Assembly: GCA_016786765.1 (NCBI GenBank)
Contig: JAEUUZ010000059.1
Coordinates: 224,255 to 288,254 of the forward strand
Length of the DNA: 64,000 bases
From: Chitinophagales bacterium
GTDB lineage: Bacteria > Bacteroidota > Bacteroidia > Chitinophagales > LD1
Direction of reading: 5' to 3'
Shown in pieces: positions 8,864 to 15,953 of the stretch; position 1 is the stretch's first letter; every line of letters starts with the position of its first letter. Position numbers and translations under genes: made by a program. The notes under the pieces were generated by a model. That model made no database searches. It saw nothing but the letters and a program-made list of their open reading frames with translations, and had not been told where the DNA came from.

Positions 8864-8897
8864 ATAAAAAAAAGTCCATAACTGAATGTATGGACTT
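8864..8897 (-). terminator. Rho-independent terminator after the primary sigma factor gene
   Basis: On the minus strand, TT-complementary arms AAGTCCATA (8872-8880) and TATGGACTT (8889-8897) form a 9-bp stem with an 8-base loop, followed by eight T residues. It lies 11 bases after the rpoD stop. Confidence 0.85.
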
Positions 8898-8907
8898 CCT
8901 AAAGTTT

Positions 8908-9774
8908 TTATCCTAAGTAAGATTTTAACAGCTCGCTTTTCGCGCTGGCTTTTAGGCGCATCAAGGCTTTATCCTTAATCTGACGAACACGTTCTTTCGT
9001 CAAATCATATTTCATAGAAATGTCTTCCAAAGACATAGGATGATCCATACCAATACCGAAATACAATTTCAATACTTCAGCTTGTTTTTCATGTAAGGTG
9101 CCTAATGAACGCTCAATTTCCTGACGCAAAGAATCGTGATATGCAATTTTACCATCCGCTGATTCCGCATTTGGGTTCACCAAAACGTCAATCAAAGCAT
9201 TTTCTTCTCCATTTACGAAAGGCGCATCAACAGATACGTGACGACCTGCAATACCTAATGTTGTTCTTACTTCATCTTCCTCTACATTCAACAAAGTCGC
9301 TAACTCTTCCGGAGATGGCTCACGTTCGAATTCTTGCTCCAATGTTTGGAACGCTTTGTTGATTTTCGTTAAAGAACCCACTTTGTTCAATGGCAAACGC
9401 ACAATACGCGATTGTTCAGCTAATGCCTGTAAGATAGACTGACGAATCCACCACACCGCGTAAGAAATGAATTTGAAACCTTTGGTTTCATCGAAACGTT
9501 GAGCGGCTTTGATTAGACCTAAGTTTCCTTCGTTAATTAAATCGGGCAAACTTAAACCTTGGTTTTGGTATTGTTTAGCCACAGAAACCACGAAACGCAA
9601 GTTGGCTTTCGTTAATTTTTCAAGGGCTCTTTGGTCGCCCATTTTTATCTTTTTCGCCAAAACCACCTCTTCTTCAGCGGTAATCAAGTCTACTTTTCCT
9701 ATTTCCTGTAAATATTTTTCTAATGAAGCACTTTCACGATTCGTAATTGATTTCGTGATTTTGAGTTGACGCAT
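8908..9774 (-). CDS. rpoD: Primary RNA polymerase sigma factor (RpoD/SigA)
   Basis: A 288-residue sigma-70 factor of the short Bacteroidota type. It begins [15 protein letters not shown], has region 1.2 ([15 protein letters not shown]), region 2 ([47 protein letters not shown]), region 3, and a region 4 helix-turn-helix ([28 protein letters not shown]). It lacks the long N-terminal region 1.1 and the non-conserved insert of proteobacterial RpoD. I chose the ATG at 9774 rather than the in-frame GTG two codons upstream because family members begin MRQLKI. A promoter is visible ~30 bases upstream and a terminator directly downstream. It recognises the TAnnTTTG-type promoters noted in this window. 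Confidence 0.96.
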   Translation of the reverse strand: MRQLKITKSITNRESASLEKYLQEIGKVDLITAEEEVVLAKKIKMGDQRALEKLTKANLRFVVSVAKQYQNQGLSLPDLINEGNLGLIKAAQRFDETKGFKFISYAVWWIRQSILQALAEQSRIVRLPLNKVGSLTKINKAFQTLEQEFEREPSPEELATLLNVEEDEVRTTLGIAGRHVSVDAPFVNGEENALIDVLVNPNAESADGKIAYHDSLRQEIERSLGTLHEKQAEVLKLYFGIGMDHPMSLEDISMKYDLTKERVRQIKDKALMRLKASAKSELLKSYLG

Positions 9775-9800
9775 TCCCACTATTCCTATAATTTAGAACG

Positions 9801-9831
9801 CGAATATAGTACATTTTAGGCAGATGCGCAA
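9801..9831 (-). promoter_or_regulatory. Candidate Bacteroidota-type promoter of rpoD
   Basis: On the minus strand, TTG (9831-9829) and TATATTCG (9808-9801) are separated by 20 bases, close to the phylum consensus TTTG-N19/20-TAnnTTTG, with C in place of one T. The start site would fall about 20 bases before the ATG. Confidence 0.5.
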
Positions 9832-9894
9832 GGGGGATTCCACTATTTTGGATATTTTTATTGATATCAAAAATTGTACCATAATCTATAAATC

Positions 9895-9923
9895 TTGGAA
9901 TTTCAATTCTAAAATTACCTTTG
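9895..9923 (+). promoter_or_regulatory. Candidate promoter of the RPE-CBS / aroF operon
   Basis: TTGG (9895-9898) and a perfect TAnnTTTG element, TACCTTTG (9916-9923), are separated by 17 bases. The predicted transcription start lies within a few bases of the ATG at 9929, so the mRNA would be leaderless or nearly so. This also argues against the longer reading frame starting at 9824. Confidence 0.55.
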
Positions 9924-9928
9924 TAACA

Positions 9929-10933
9929 ATGAAGATATCTGCCTCCATCTTTGCACAAAATCAAAAAACAATTGATGCGCTTGTGGCTGAACTCCAAAAA
10001 ATTGGGGTAACGATGTTGCATGTAGATTGGAAGGGAGAAGCAAACGTTATTGCTTTTTTGGAAGAAAATTTATCGCATCTCACTTTGCCGTTAGATGTGC
10101 ATTTGATTCATGCGCAACCGCAACAGTTTTTTTCTTCATTATCTGCCATAAAACCGCAACGTGTTTGTTTGCAGTTTGAGGAAATGAATAGTATTGATTC
10201 CGCTTTTTTCAGTTTGCCTGCACTGAAAGGCATGGCGATAACTACACAAACACTCATAAGTACATTGGGTTCAGCACTAATAAAGCAATTAGATTTTGTG
10301 ATGTTGATGTGTACGACTCCCGGTGAAAGTGGCGGAAAATTCCAAAAAGAGAATTTTCAAAAAATCAATCAACTTAAATACGAATATCCTAACCTATCCA
10401 TTACTATTGATGGTGGTGTAAATAGTGAAGTGGCCTTTATTCTTCGTTTGTTAGGGGTAGATACCATTGTTTCCGGCTCCTACCTGATGGATAAAAGCGA
10501 GTATGGCGCCAACATGTTGAATTTACTTCGTCCGTATGCCGGAGAAACCTTTTGCGTAAAAGATTTTATGGTGAGTAAAGCCTATTTACCAATGCTCAAA
10601 ACTGGTACATTTAGTTTTAAAGAAGCCGTGCAAAAAATCGAAGATTATAAGTCGGGTTACGTTTTGATAGAAGATGAAAATGGCCGATTTTGTGGGATTG
10701 TATCGAATGCCGATGTGCGCAAAACTATGTTGAAACATTGGACGAATTTAGATGGAATTGCTGAATCCGATTTTGTGAATGCAACACCTTTTTCAGTGAA
10801 TGAAAATGCGACCGTGCGCGAAATGTTGAAAACGATTGAAGCAATTGGCAGGGTAATTTTATTTTTACCGGTGATTAATAACAATAATGAACTCACAGGA
10901 TTAGTGCCTTTGAACAATTTGGCAAAAGGCTAA
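9929..10933 (+). CDS. Ribulose-phosphate 3-epimerase-like domain fused to paired CBS domains
   Basis: A 334-residue protein starting MKISASIF. Residues ~1-200 follow ribulose-5-phosphate 3-epimerase: ISASIF (ISPSIL in RPE), HVD (H31, D33), DVHL (H58), the phosphate loop TTPGESGGKF, and TIDGGVN (D161), then SGSYLM. The four positions that bind the catalytic metal and act as acid/base in RPE are all kept. Residues ~205-334 are two CBS motifs (TGTFSFKEAVQKI...SGYVLIEDENGRFCGIVSNADVRK; then ATVREMLKTI...NNELTGLVPLNNLAKG), which in other proteins bind adenine nucleotides. Likely role: interconversion of ribulose 5-phosphate and xylulose 5-phosphate under adenylate control, or a derived function. 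It is 17 bases upstream of DAHP synthase, which uses erythrose 4-phosphate from the same pathway. The upstream in-frame start at 9824 is rejected because the promoter lies inside it. Confidence 0.8.
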   Translation: MKISASIFAQNQKTIDALVAELQKIGVTMLHVDWKGEANVIAFLEENLSHLTLPLDVHLIHAQPQQFFSSLSAIKPQRVCLQFEEMNSIDSAFFSLPALKGMAITTQTLISTLGSALIKQLDFVMLMCTTPGESGGKFQKENFQKINQLKYEYPNLSITIDGGVNSEVAFILRLLGVDTIVSGSYLMDKSEYGANMLNLLRPYAGETFCVKDFMVSKAYLPMLKTGTFSFKEAVQKIEDYKSGYVLIEDENGRFCGIVSNADVRKTMLKHWTNLDGIAESDFVNATPFSVNENATVREMLKTIEAIGRVILFLPVINNNNELTGLVPLNNLAKG

Positions 10934-10950
10934 TCTCAAATCTGAAACTG

Positions 10951-11949
10951 ATGATATTACACTTACATAAAGGAACAACAGAAGAACATGCGCAAACGCT
11001 GGCAAAAGAAACGAAAAGCACTATCTCGTTTGATGGGGAAAAATATGTTTTGGTGACTTCGTCAAAAGTAAAAGAGGTGCCTGAAATCGCTAAAACATTG
11101 GTGTCAGAGTCTTTTGTTACATCATCTGATATTCAATTGGCAAGTAAAGAATATCAGCAAGCGGTGCGCACTATTCAGCTTAACGATTTTGCTATTGGCG
11201 GAACAACTTACAATACCGTAATGATAGCGGGACCTTGTTCCGTAGAATCGGAGGAACAGATTGAACAAGCTGCAAAGTTGTGCGTAGAGTTAGGCGTGAA
11301 AGTATTGCGTGCCGGGGCATACAAGCCGAGGACATCACCATATACGTTTCAAGGTTTAGGATTAGACGGATTGAAGTTATTGGCCAAGATGCGCGATAAG
11401 TATGGCTTACAAATCATAACGGAAGTGCGCGACAGTACGCATATTGACGAAGTAATTGAATATGCCGATATCATTCAAATTGGCGCAAAAGCCATGTACG
11501 ATCATGGTATATTACGCAAATGCGGAGAAACGAAAAAGCCTGTATTGTTGAAAAGAGGCTTCGGTACTACATTACAAGAGTTTGTACAAGCGGCAGAATT
11601 TATTTTGAGTGGAGGCAATCCCAATGTGATTTTGTGCGAACGCGGTATAAGAACCTTTGAAACCAAAACCCGTTTCACACTCGATTTGTGTGGCGTTGCT
11701 TGGTTGAAACAATACACGAATTTGCCGGTAATATTGGATCCTAGTCATGCTATTGGCTATGCTTATGGAGTGCCTGATTTGGCTAGAGCTTGTGTGGCCA
11801 TGGGTATTGATGGATTATTGATTGAAACGCATCCAAATCCCAAATTAGCACAATCGGATGCCGATCAACAATTGAATTTTGATGAATTTAGACATTTATA
11901 TGCCTCGTTAAATGCAGTAGCTTCGGCTGTTTGCAGAAAGATGGTGTAA
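10951..11949 (+). CDS. aroF: 3-deoxy-7-phosphoheptulonate (DAHP) synthase, type I-beta
   Basis: A 332-residue enzyme of the aroF/aroG I-beta class. An N-terminal ~75-residue ferredoxin-like/ACT-like domain (MILHLHKGTTEEHAQTLAKE) is followed by the KDPS/DAHPS barrel with IAGPCSVES, RAGAYKPRTSPYTFQGLG, LKRGFG, CERGIRTFE and DPSHA. It condenses phosphoenolpyruvate with erythrose 4-phosphate to open the shikimate pathway. No chorismate mutase domain is fused. The N-terminal domain is where feedback inhibitors act in related enzymes. It sits 17 bases after the RPE-CBS gene and 31 bases before purM, so the three are probably one transcript. Confidence 0.95.
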   Translation: MILHLHKGTTEEHAQTLAKETKSTISFDGEKYVLVTSSKVKEVPEIAKTLVSESFVTSSDIQLASKEYQQAVRTIQLNDFAIGGTTYNTVMIAGPCSVESEEQIEQAAKLCVELGVKVLRAGAYKPRTSPYTFQGLGLDGLKLLAKMRDKYGLQIITEVRDSTHIDEVIEYADIIQIGAKAMYDHGILRKCGETKKPVLLKRGFGTTLQEFVQAAEFILSGGNPNVILCERGIRTFETKTRFTLDLCGVAWLKQYTNLPVILDPSHAIGYAYGVPDLARACVAMGIDGLLIETHPNPKLAQSDADQQLNFDEFRHLYASLNAVASAVCRKMV

Positions 11950-11980
11950 TGGTTTTGAAATATTAACAGCGAAAGTCACA

Positions 11981-13144
11981 ATGGAAAAATACCTACAACG
12001 CGGAGTATCAGCATCGAAAGAAGATGTACATAATGCAGTAGCGCACTTAGATAAGGGTTTATTCCCGAAATCGTTTTGCAAGATTTTCCCCGATTATTTT
12101 TCCGGAGATGCCGATTATTGTATTGCACAAAGCTCTGATGGTTCTGGAACGAAATCGGTGTTAGCCTATTTATATTGGAAGGAAACCGGAGATGTAAGCG
12201 TTTGGAAAGGCATTGCACAAGATGCACTAGTGATGAATTTGGATGATTTGCTCTGTGTAGGGGCTACCGATAATTTTCTCTTTACTTCTATCATCAATCG
12301 CAATAAAGCGAATATTCCCGGAGAAGTTATTGCGGCTATCATCGAAGGCTCAAATGCTTTCGTAGAGAAGATGCGCGGATTAGGCGTTAATATTCATTTT
12401 ACCGGTGGAGAAACAGCCGATTTAGGCGATGCTGTTCGAACCGTAACTGTAGATGCTTCTATTGCCGTGCGCATGAAACGTGAAGATTTGATTCTTACGC
12501 AAAATATTAAACCGGGTTTGATGATTGTGGGCTTTGCATCAGACGGACAAGCAACCTACGAAGAAGAATACAATTCAGGGATTTCAAGCAATGGATTAAC
12601 CTCTGCCCGACATGATTTACTATCGAAATATTATGCCGAAAACTATCCTGAAACTTATGAGCCTTCATTAAATCCGGCTATAGTGTATTGTGGATCTAAA
12701 CGTGTTACAGATACATTAGAAGGTACGCCACTCAATATTGGGAAGGCTTTACTTTCACCTACAAGAACATTTGCTCCAATTATCATGCAAATGCAAAAAG
12801 AGTTGCGAGGTCAAATCAAAGGTATTATCAATAATACAGGTGGCTCACAAACTAAGGTAATGCACTATGTAGAAGACGTTCGCATTGTGAAAAATAATTT
12901 GTTGCCTATTCCTCCTTTATTTGAATTGATTCAACGCGAATCAAATACCAATTGGAAAGAAATGTTCAAAGTGCTGAACTGCGGTACACGCATGGAGGTG
13001 TATGTGGAAGAGCAATATGCGCAACAAGTAATCGCCATAGCCAAATCGTTCGGTGTACATGCTGATGTTATTGGCTATACAGAGGCGCACAAAGGAGTTG
13101 AAGTGAAAGTGCAATCTACATTTGGGGAGTTTTTATACTCTTAA
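11981..13144 (+). CDS. purM: Phosphoribosylformylglycinamidine cyclo-ligase (AIR synthase)
   Basis: A 387-residue PurM, longer than the ~345 residues of E. coli PurM. It has the ATP-binding signature QSSDGSGTKSVLA, the ALVMNLDDLLCVGA strand, HFTGGETADLGD, and the C-terminal ATPase fold (GIINNTGGSQTKV, VLNCGTRMEVYV). It converts FGAM to AIR in purine synthesis. The extra length fits the Bacteroidota version of the family. It is the third plus-strand gene after RPE-CBS and aroF. PurT, another purine enzyme, is 43 kb away in the same window. Confidence 0.92.
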   Translation: MEKYLQRGVSASKEDVHNAVAHLDKGLFPKSFCKIFPDYFSGDADYCIAQSSDGSGTKSVLAYLYWKETGDVSVWKGIAQDALVMNLDDLLCVGATDNFLFTSIINRNKANIPGEVIAAIIEGSNAFVEKMRGLGVNIHFTGGETADLGDAVRTVTVDASIAVRMKREDLILTQNIKPGLMIVGFASDGQATYEEEYNSGISSNGLTSARHDLLSKYYAENYPETYEPSLNPAIVYCGSKRVTDTLEGTPLNIGKALLSPTRTFAPIIMQMQKELRGQIKGIINNTGGSQTKVMHYVEDVRIVKNNLLPIPPLFELIQRESNTNWKEMFKVLNCGTRMEVYVEEQYAQQVIAIAKSFGVHADVIGYTEAHKGVEVKVQSTFGEFLYS

Positions 13145-13156
13145 TGGGAAACATCT

Positions 13157-13543
13157 TTGATAAAAATCATTAACATAAGGTGTAGATTTATTAATTTTCA
13201 ACTATACTATTATATTCGTCAAAATTCTTTTTTGAAAAGTATTCTCACATATTGCTCAATACTATTACTGACTTTACTTGTTTCCACTAAACCACTATTC
13301 AGTTTAGTAGGTAAAAGCAAGTTGTTTTCAGTTTGTTATTTGGTTGAAAGCGAAAGTGAAGAAGATTCTAAGTCTAAAGTTATAGAAGAGGAGTCTGACA
13401 AACTAATGTATTCGCAATCTTTTTCCGCAACCGATTTCACCAGCATCGAGCAATCGGAAAAAATAATTACAATGACTTTTTATATATTAGGGAAAATCGA
13501 TTTCCCTTTTATTCAAAATGTATTGCTTCCTCCTGAACTTTAA
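13157..13543 (+). CDS. Small hypothetical protein with N-terminal hydrophobic segment, upstream of the SulP gene
   Basis: An open frame of up to 128 codons with no ATG near its start: TTG at 13157, or TTG at 13232, which would give a ~103-residue protein beginning with a signal-like segment (LKSILTYCSILLLTLLVS). The rest is acidic and serine-rich (ESESEEDSKSKVIEEESDK) and ends LPPEL. I do not recognise the family. It lies 13 bases after purM and ends before a hairpin, so it may belong to the purM transcript. Position just ahead of the bicarbonate-supply genes hints at a linked role. Coding status is moderate: no sequence similarity was available to confirm it. Confidence 0.5.
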   Translation: MIKIINIRCRFINFQLYYYIRQNSFLKSILTYCSILLLTLLVSTKPLFSLVGKSKLFSVCYLVESESEEDSKSKVIEEESDKLMYSQSFSATDFTSIEQSEKIITMTFYILGKIDFPFIQNVLLPPEL

Positions 13544-13559
13544 TTTCCCCTTCCTTATT

Positions 13560-13581
13560 GCGCCTATATTTTGGCGCTTTT
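13560..13581 (+). terminator. Probable rho-independent terminator before the SulP cassette
   Basis: GCGCC (13560-13564) pairs with GGCGC (13573-13577) around 8 bases, followed by TTTT. A second small hairpin (GCCAA...TTGGC) follows directly. It separates the purM region from the SulP/carbonic anhydrase/Dab genes. Confidence 0.55.
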
Positions 13582-13665
13582 GCCAATCATTTGGCTTGAG
13601 TTATTCCTCCCAAATATTTTTTTTGGAAATGATAGCGAGTATTTAGTAGTTACATAAAATGTTAT

Positions 13666-15285
13666 ATGAAAGAAAGTGTTGAGAAAATGGGGTTGTTTTC
13701 CCATTTAGGTGATGATGTAAAATCCGGGATAGTTGTATTTTTGGTTGCATTACCGTTGTGTTTAGGAATATCATTAGCTTCTGGAGCTCCATTTTTTAGT
13801 GGAATTATATCCGGAATTATTGGCGGTGTAGTGATTGGAATTTTAAGTAGTTCCAAGTTAAGTGTTAGTGGACCTGCTGCCGGTTTAGCAGCTCTTGTTT
13901 TGTCCGCCATTACTAATATTGGGGATTTTCGACTATTCCTTTGTGCTGTTTTATTGGCCGGGATTATTCAAATTGGGATGAGTTTCGCTCGATTAGGAGG
14001 GTTAGCTAATTATTTCCCTTCTAGTGTAATAAAAGGAATGCTTACCAGTATTGGCATTTTGATTATCGCTAAGCAAATTCCACATGCTTTGGGTTACGAC
14101 AAAGATGAAAAGGGGCATCTTTCTGAGCTACTCCCTTATGGCGATATACACGAAATCTTTTCACCACTTCAACATGTTGATATGGGTGTTTTTATGATTT
14201 GTGTTGTTTCAATAGTGATCATGTTACTTTGGGAGCGACCTTTTTTTAAACAAAAATTTAAATTTGTTCCGGGTGCTTTAGTAGCTGTAATTGTAGCTAT
14301 TCTTATTAGCGAGGGTTTGAAAGCTATCCAAAGTTCTTTCGCAATTGAACAAGATCATTTGGTTACGCTAAAGGCAGCCGGAAGCGCAAGCGAGTTTTTG
14401 AGTTTTTTCACTTTCCCTGATTTTTCAGGTTTTTTGAATAGTCAGGTTATTGTAACGGGGATAATGATTGCCGTTATTGCTACACTGGAGACGCTTTTAA
14501 GCATTGAAGCTGTTGATAATATTGACCCCGAAAGAAATGTAACGAATACAAATCGCGAGTTACTTGCACAAGGTATTGGTAATGCTATTTCAGGTTTAAT
14601 AGGAGGATTGCCAATTACAAGTGTAATTGTTCGGAGTAGTGCCAATATTAATGCTGGTGCTAAAACAAAGCTATCGGCTATTTTTCACGGACTACTATTA
14701 TTGGTTTGTGTAATTGCGATTCCAAGTTTGTTGAATCGAATTCCTTTATCAGCACTAGCGGCAATACTTCTACTTACGGGGTATAAACTTTGTAAGCTGG
14801 ATGTGTTTAAACAGATGATTGGTAATGGAAAATATCAGTATATCCCATTTTTCGTAACAGTATCAGTAATACTTGCAATTGACTTATTCGGCATTGTTCA
14901 TCACCTCAAAGGCGAAGGCTTGTTAATTGGAGTTGTAGCCGGTCTCATCACTGCATTTATTGCCATTCTTCATGGGAATTTAAAGAACTCGTATTTTTTT
15001 CATCGCGAAAACCATACGGATGGAGATATAATCCGAATTCATTTGGCCGAGGAAGTTTCATTCTTAAATAAAGCGAGTATTCGTGAAACATTAGATCATA
15101 TACCGGCCAATGCAAAAGTGGTGATTGACGCTTCTGATACCCATTACATCGATTTTGATGTGTTAGAATTGATAAAAGAGTTTAGAGATATTAAAGCTCC
15201 ACTGAAGCAAATTGTTTGCACAACAGAAAATTTTAAAGAAGTATATAAAATAGATAATAGTTATAACGTCTCATCAGGACACTAA
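13666..15285 (+). CDS. SulP-family anion transporter (probable bicarbonate uptake)
   Basis: A 539-residue integral membrane protein of the SulP (SLC26) family: GLFSHLGDDVKSGIVVFLVALPLCLGISLASGAP (transmembrane segment 1), SVSGPAAGLAALV, about 10-12 further helices, and a short STAS domain from ~440 to the end (HLAEEVSFLNKASIRETLDHIP...VVIDASDTHYIDFDVLELI). SulP proteins exchange sulfate, bicarbonate, chloride or organic anions. The gene is 14 bases upstream of a beta-carbonic anhydrase and in line with dabA/dabB, so bicarbonate is the most likely substrate; this is inferred from context. The group with this early VALPLCLG signature commonly pairs with carbonic anhydrase. Confidence 0.9.
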   Translation: MKESVEKMGLFSHLGDDVKSGIVVFLVALPLCLGISLASGAPFFSGIISGIIGGVVIGILSSSKLSVSGPAAGLAALVLSAITNIGDFRLFLCAVLLAGIIQIGMSFARLGGLANYFPSSVIKGMLTSIGILIIAKQIPHALGYDKDEKGHLSELLPYGDIHEIFSPLQHVDMGVFMICVVSIVIMLLWERPFFKQKFKFVPGALVAVIVAILISEGLKAIQSSFAIEQDHLVTLKAAGSASEFLSFFTFPDFSGFLNSQVIVTGIMIAVIATLETLLSIEAVDNIDPERNVTNTNRELLAQGIGNAISGLIGGLPITSVIVRSSANINAGAKTKLSAIFHGLLLLVCVIAIPSLLNRIPLSALAAILLLTGYKLCKLDVFKQMIGNGKYQYIPFFVTVSVILAIDLFGIVHHLKGEGLLIGVVAGLITAFIAILHGNLKNSYFFHRENHTDGDIIRIHLAEEVSFLNKASIRETLDHIPANAKVVIDASDTHYIDFDVLELIKEFRDIKAPLKQIVCTTENFKEVYKIDNSYNVSSGH

Positions 15286-15299
15286 AATGAATTAGAAAA

Positions 15300-15953
15300 A
15301 TGGAAGAATCATATCAAAAACTTATAAGAGGAAATAAATTGTTTGCTGAAACTAAGTTGTTTCAAGACCCCGATTATTTTAAAAAATTAGCTGAAGGACA
15401 AACCCCTACCTATCTTTGGATTGGTTGTAGTGATAGTCGTGTACCTGCCAATGAGATCACGCACACACAAAGTGGTGAAATTTTTGTACATCGGAATATC
15501 GCCAACTTGGTGGTGCATACCGATTCGAATCTGTTAAGTGTATTAGAATATGCGGTGAATTTTTTAAATGTTAAACATATCATTGTATGCGGGCACTATG
15601 GTTGTGGTGGAGTGAATGCAGCCATGTCGAATTCGTTTCACGGTTTTGTTGACAATTGGTTGCGCAACATAAAAGATGTTTATCACAAGCACGAAAAAGA
15701 GTTAGCTGCTATTGAAGATCGAACGGATCGTGCGAATCGCCTTACTGAGCTTAATGTAATCGAGCAAGTGCGAAATCTAGCTAAAACTACCATTGTGCAA
15801 AAGGCATGGTCTGAGCGACCTTTGTTTTTGCATGGTTGGGTATATGGATTAAATAATGGCTTAGTGAAAGATTTAGCTGTGATTCATGATGAAGGAGAAG
15901 ACATCGACCCGATTTATCGCTTCGATATTTCAAAAAAGACAGATCATAGTTGA
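15300..15953 (+). CDS. can: Beta-class carbonic anhydrase
   Basis: A 217-residue beta-carbonic anhydrase with zinc ligands C43 (in IGCSDSRVPA, with the D45/R47 dyad), H99 and C102 (CGHYGCGGV). It interconverts CO2 and bicarbonate in the cytosol. The stop (TGA) overlaps by one base or abuts the dabA start (ATG at 15954), and the SulP gene is 14 bases upstream. A carbonic anhydrase beside two bicarbonate-accumulation systems would set the internal CO2/bicarbonate balance; if very active it would tend to dissipate the pool made by DabAB, so its activity or location is of interest. Confidence 0.95.
   Translation: MEESYQKLIRGNKLFAETKLFQDPDYFKKLAEGQTPTYLWIGCSDSRVPANEITHTQSGEIFVHRNIANLVVHTDSNLLSVLEYAVNFLNVKHIIVCGHYGCGGVNAAMSNSFHGFVDNWLRNIKDVYHKHEKELAAIEDRTDRANRLTELNVIEQVRNLAKTTIVQKAWSERPLFLHGWVYGLNNGLVKDLAVIHDEGEDIDPIYRFDISKKTDHS

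Noticed and set aside
9824..9928. Upstream extension of the RPE-CBS protein
   Set aside because: The promoter lies in it, and family members begin at MKISASIF.
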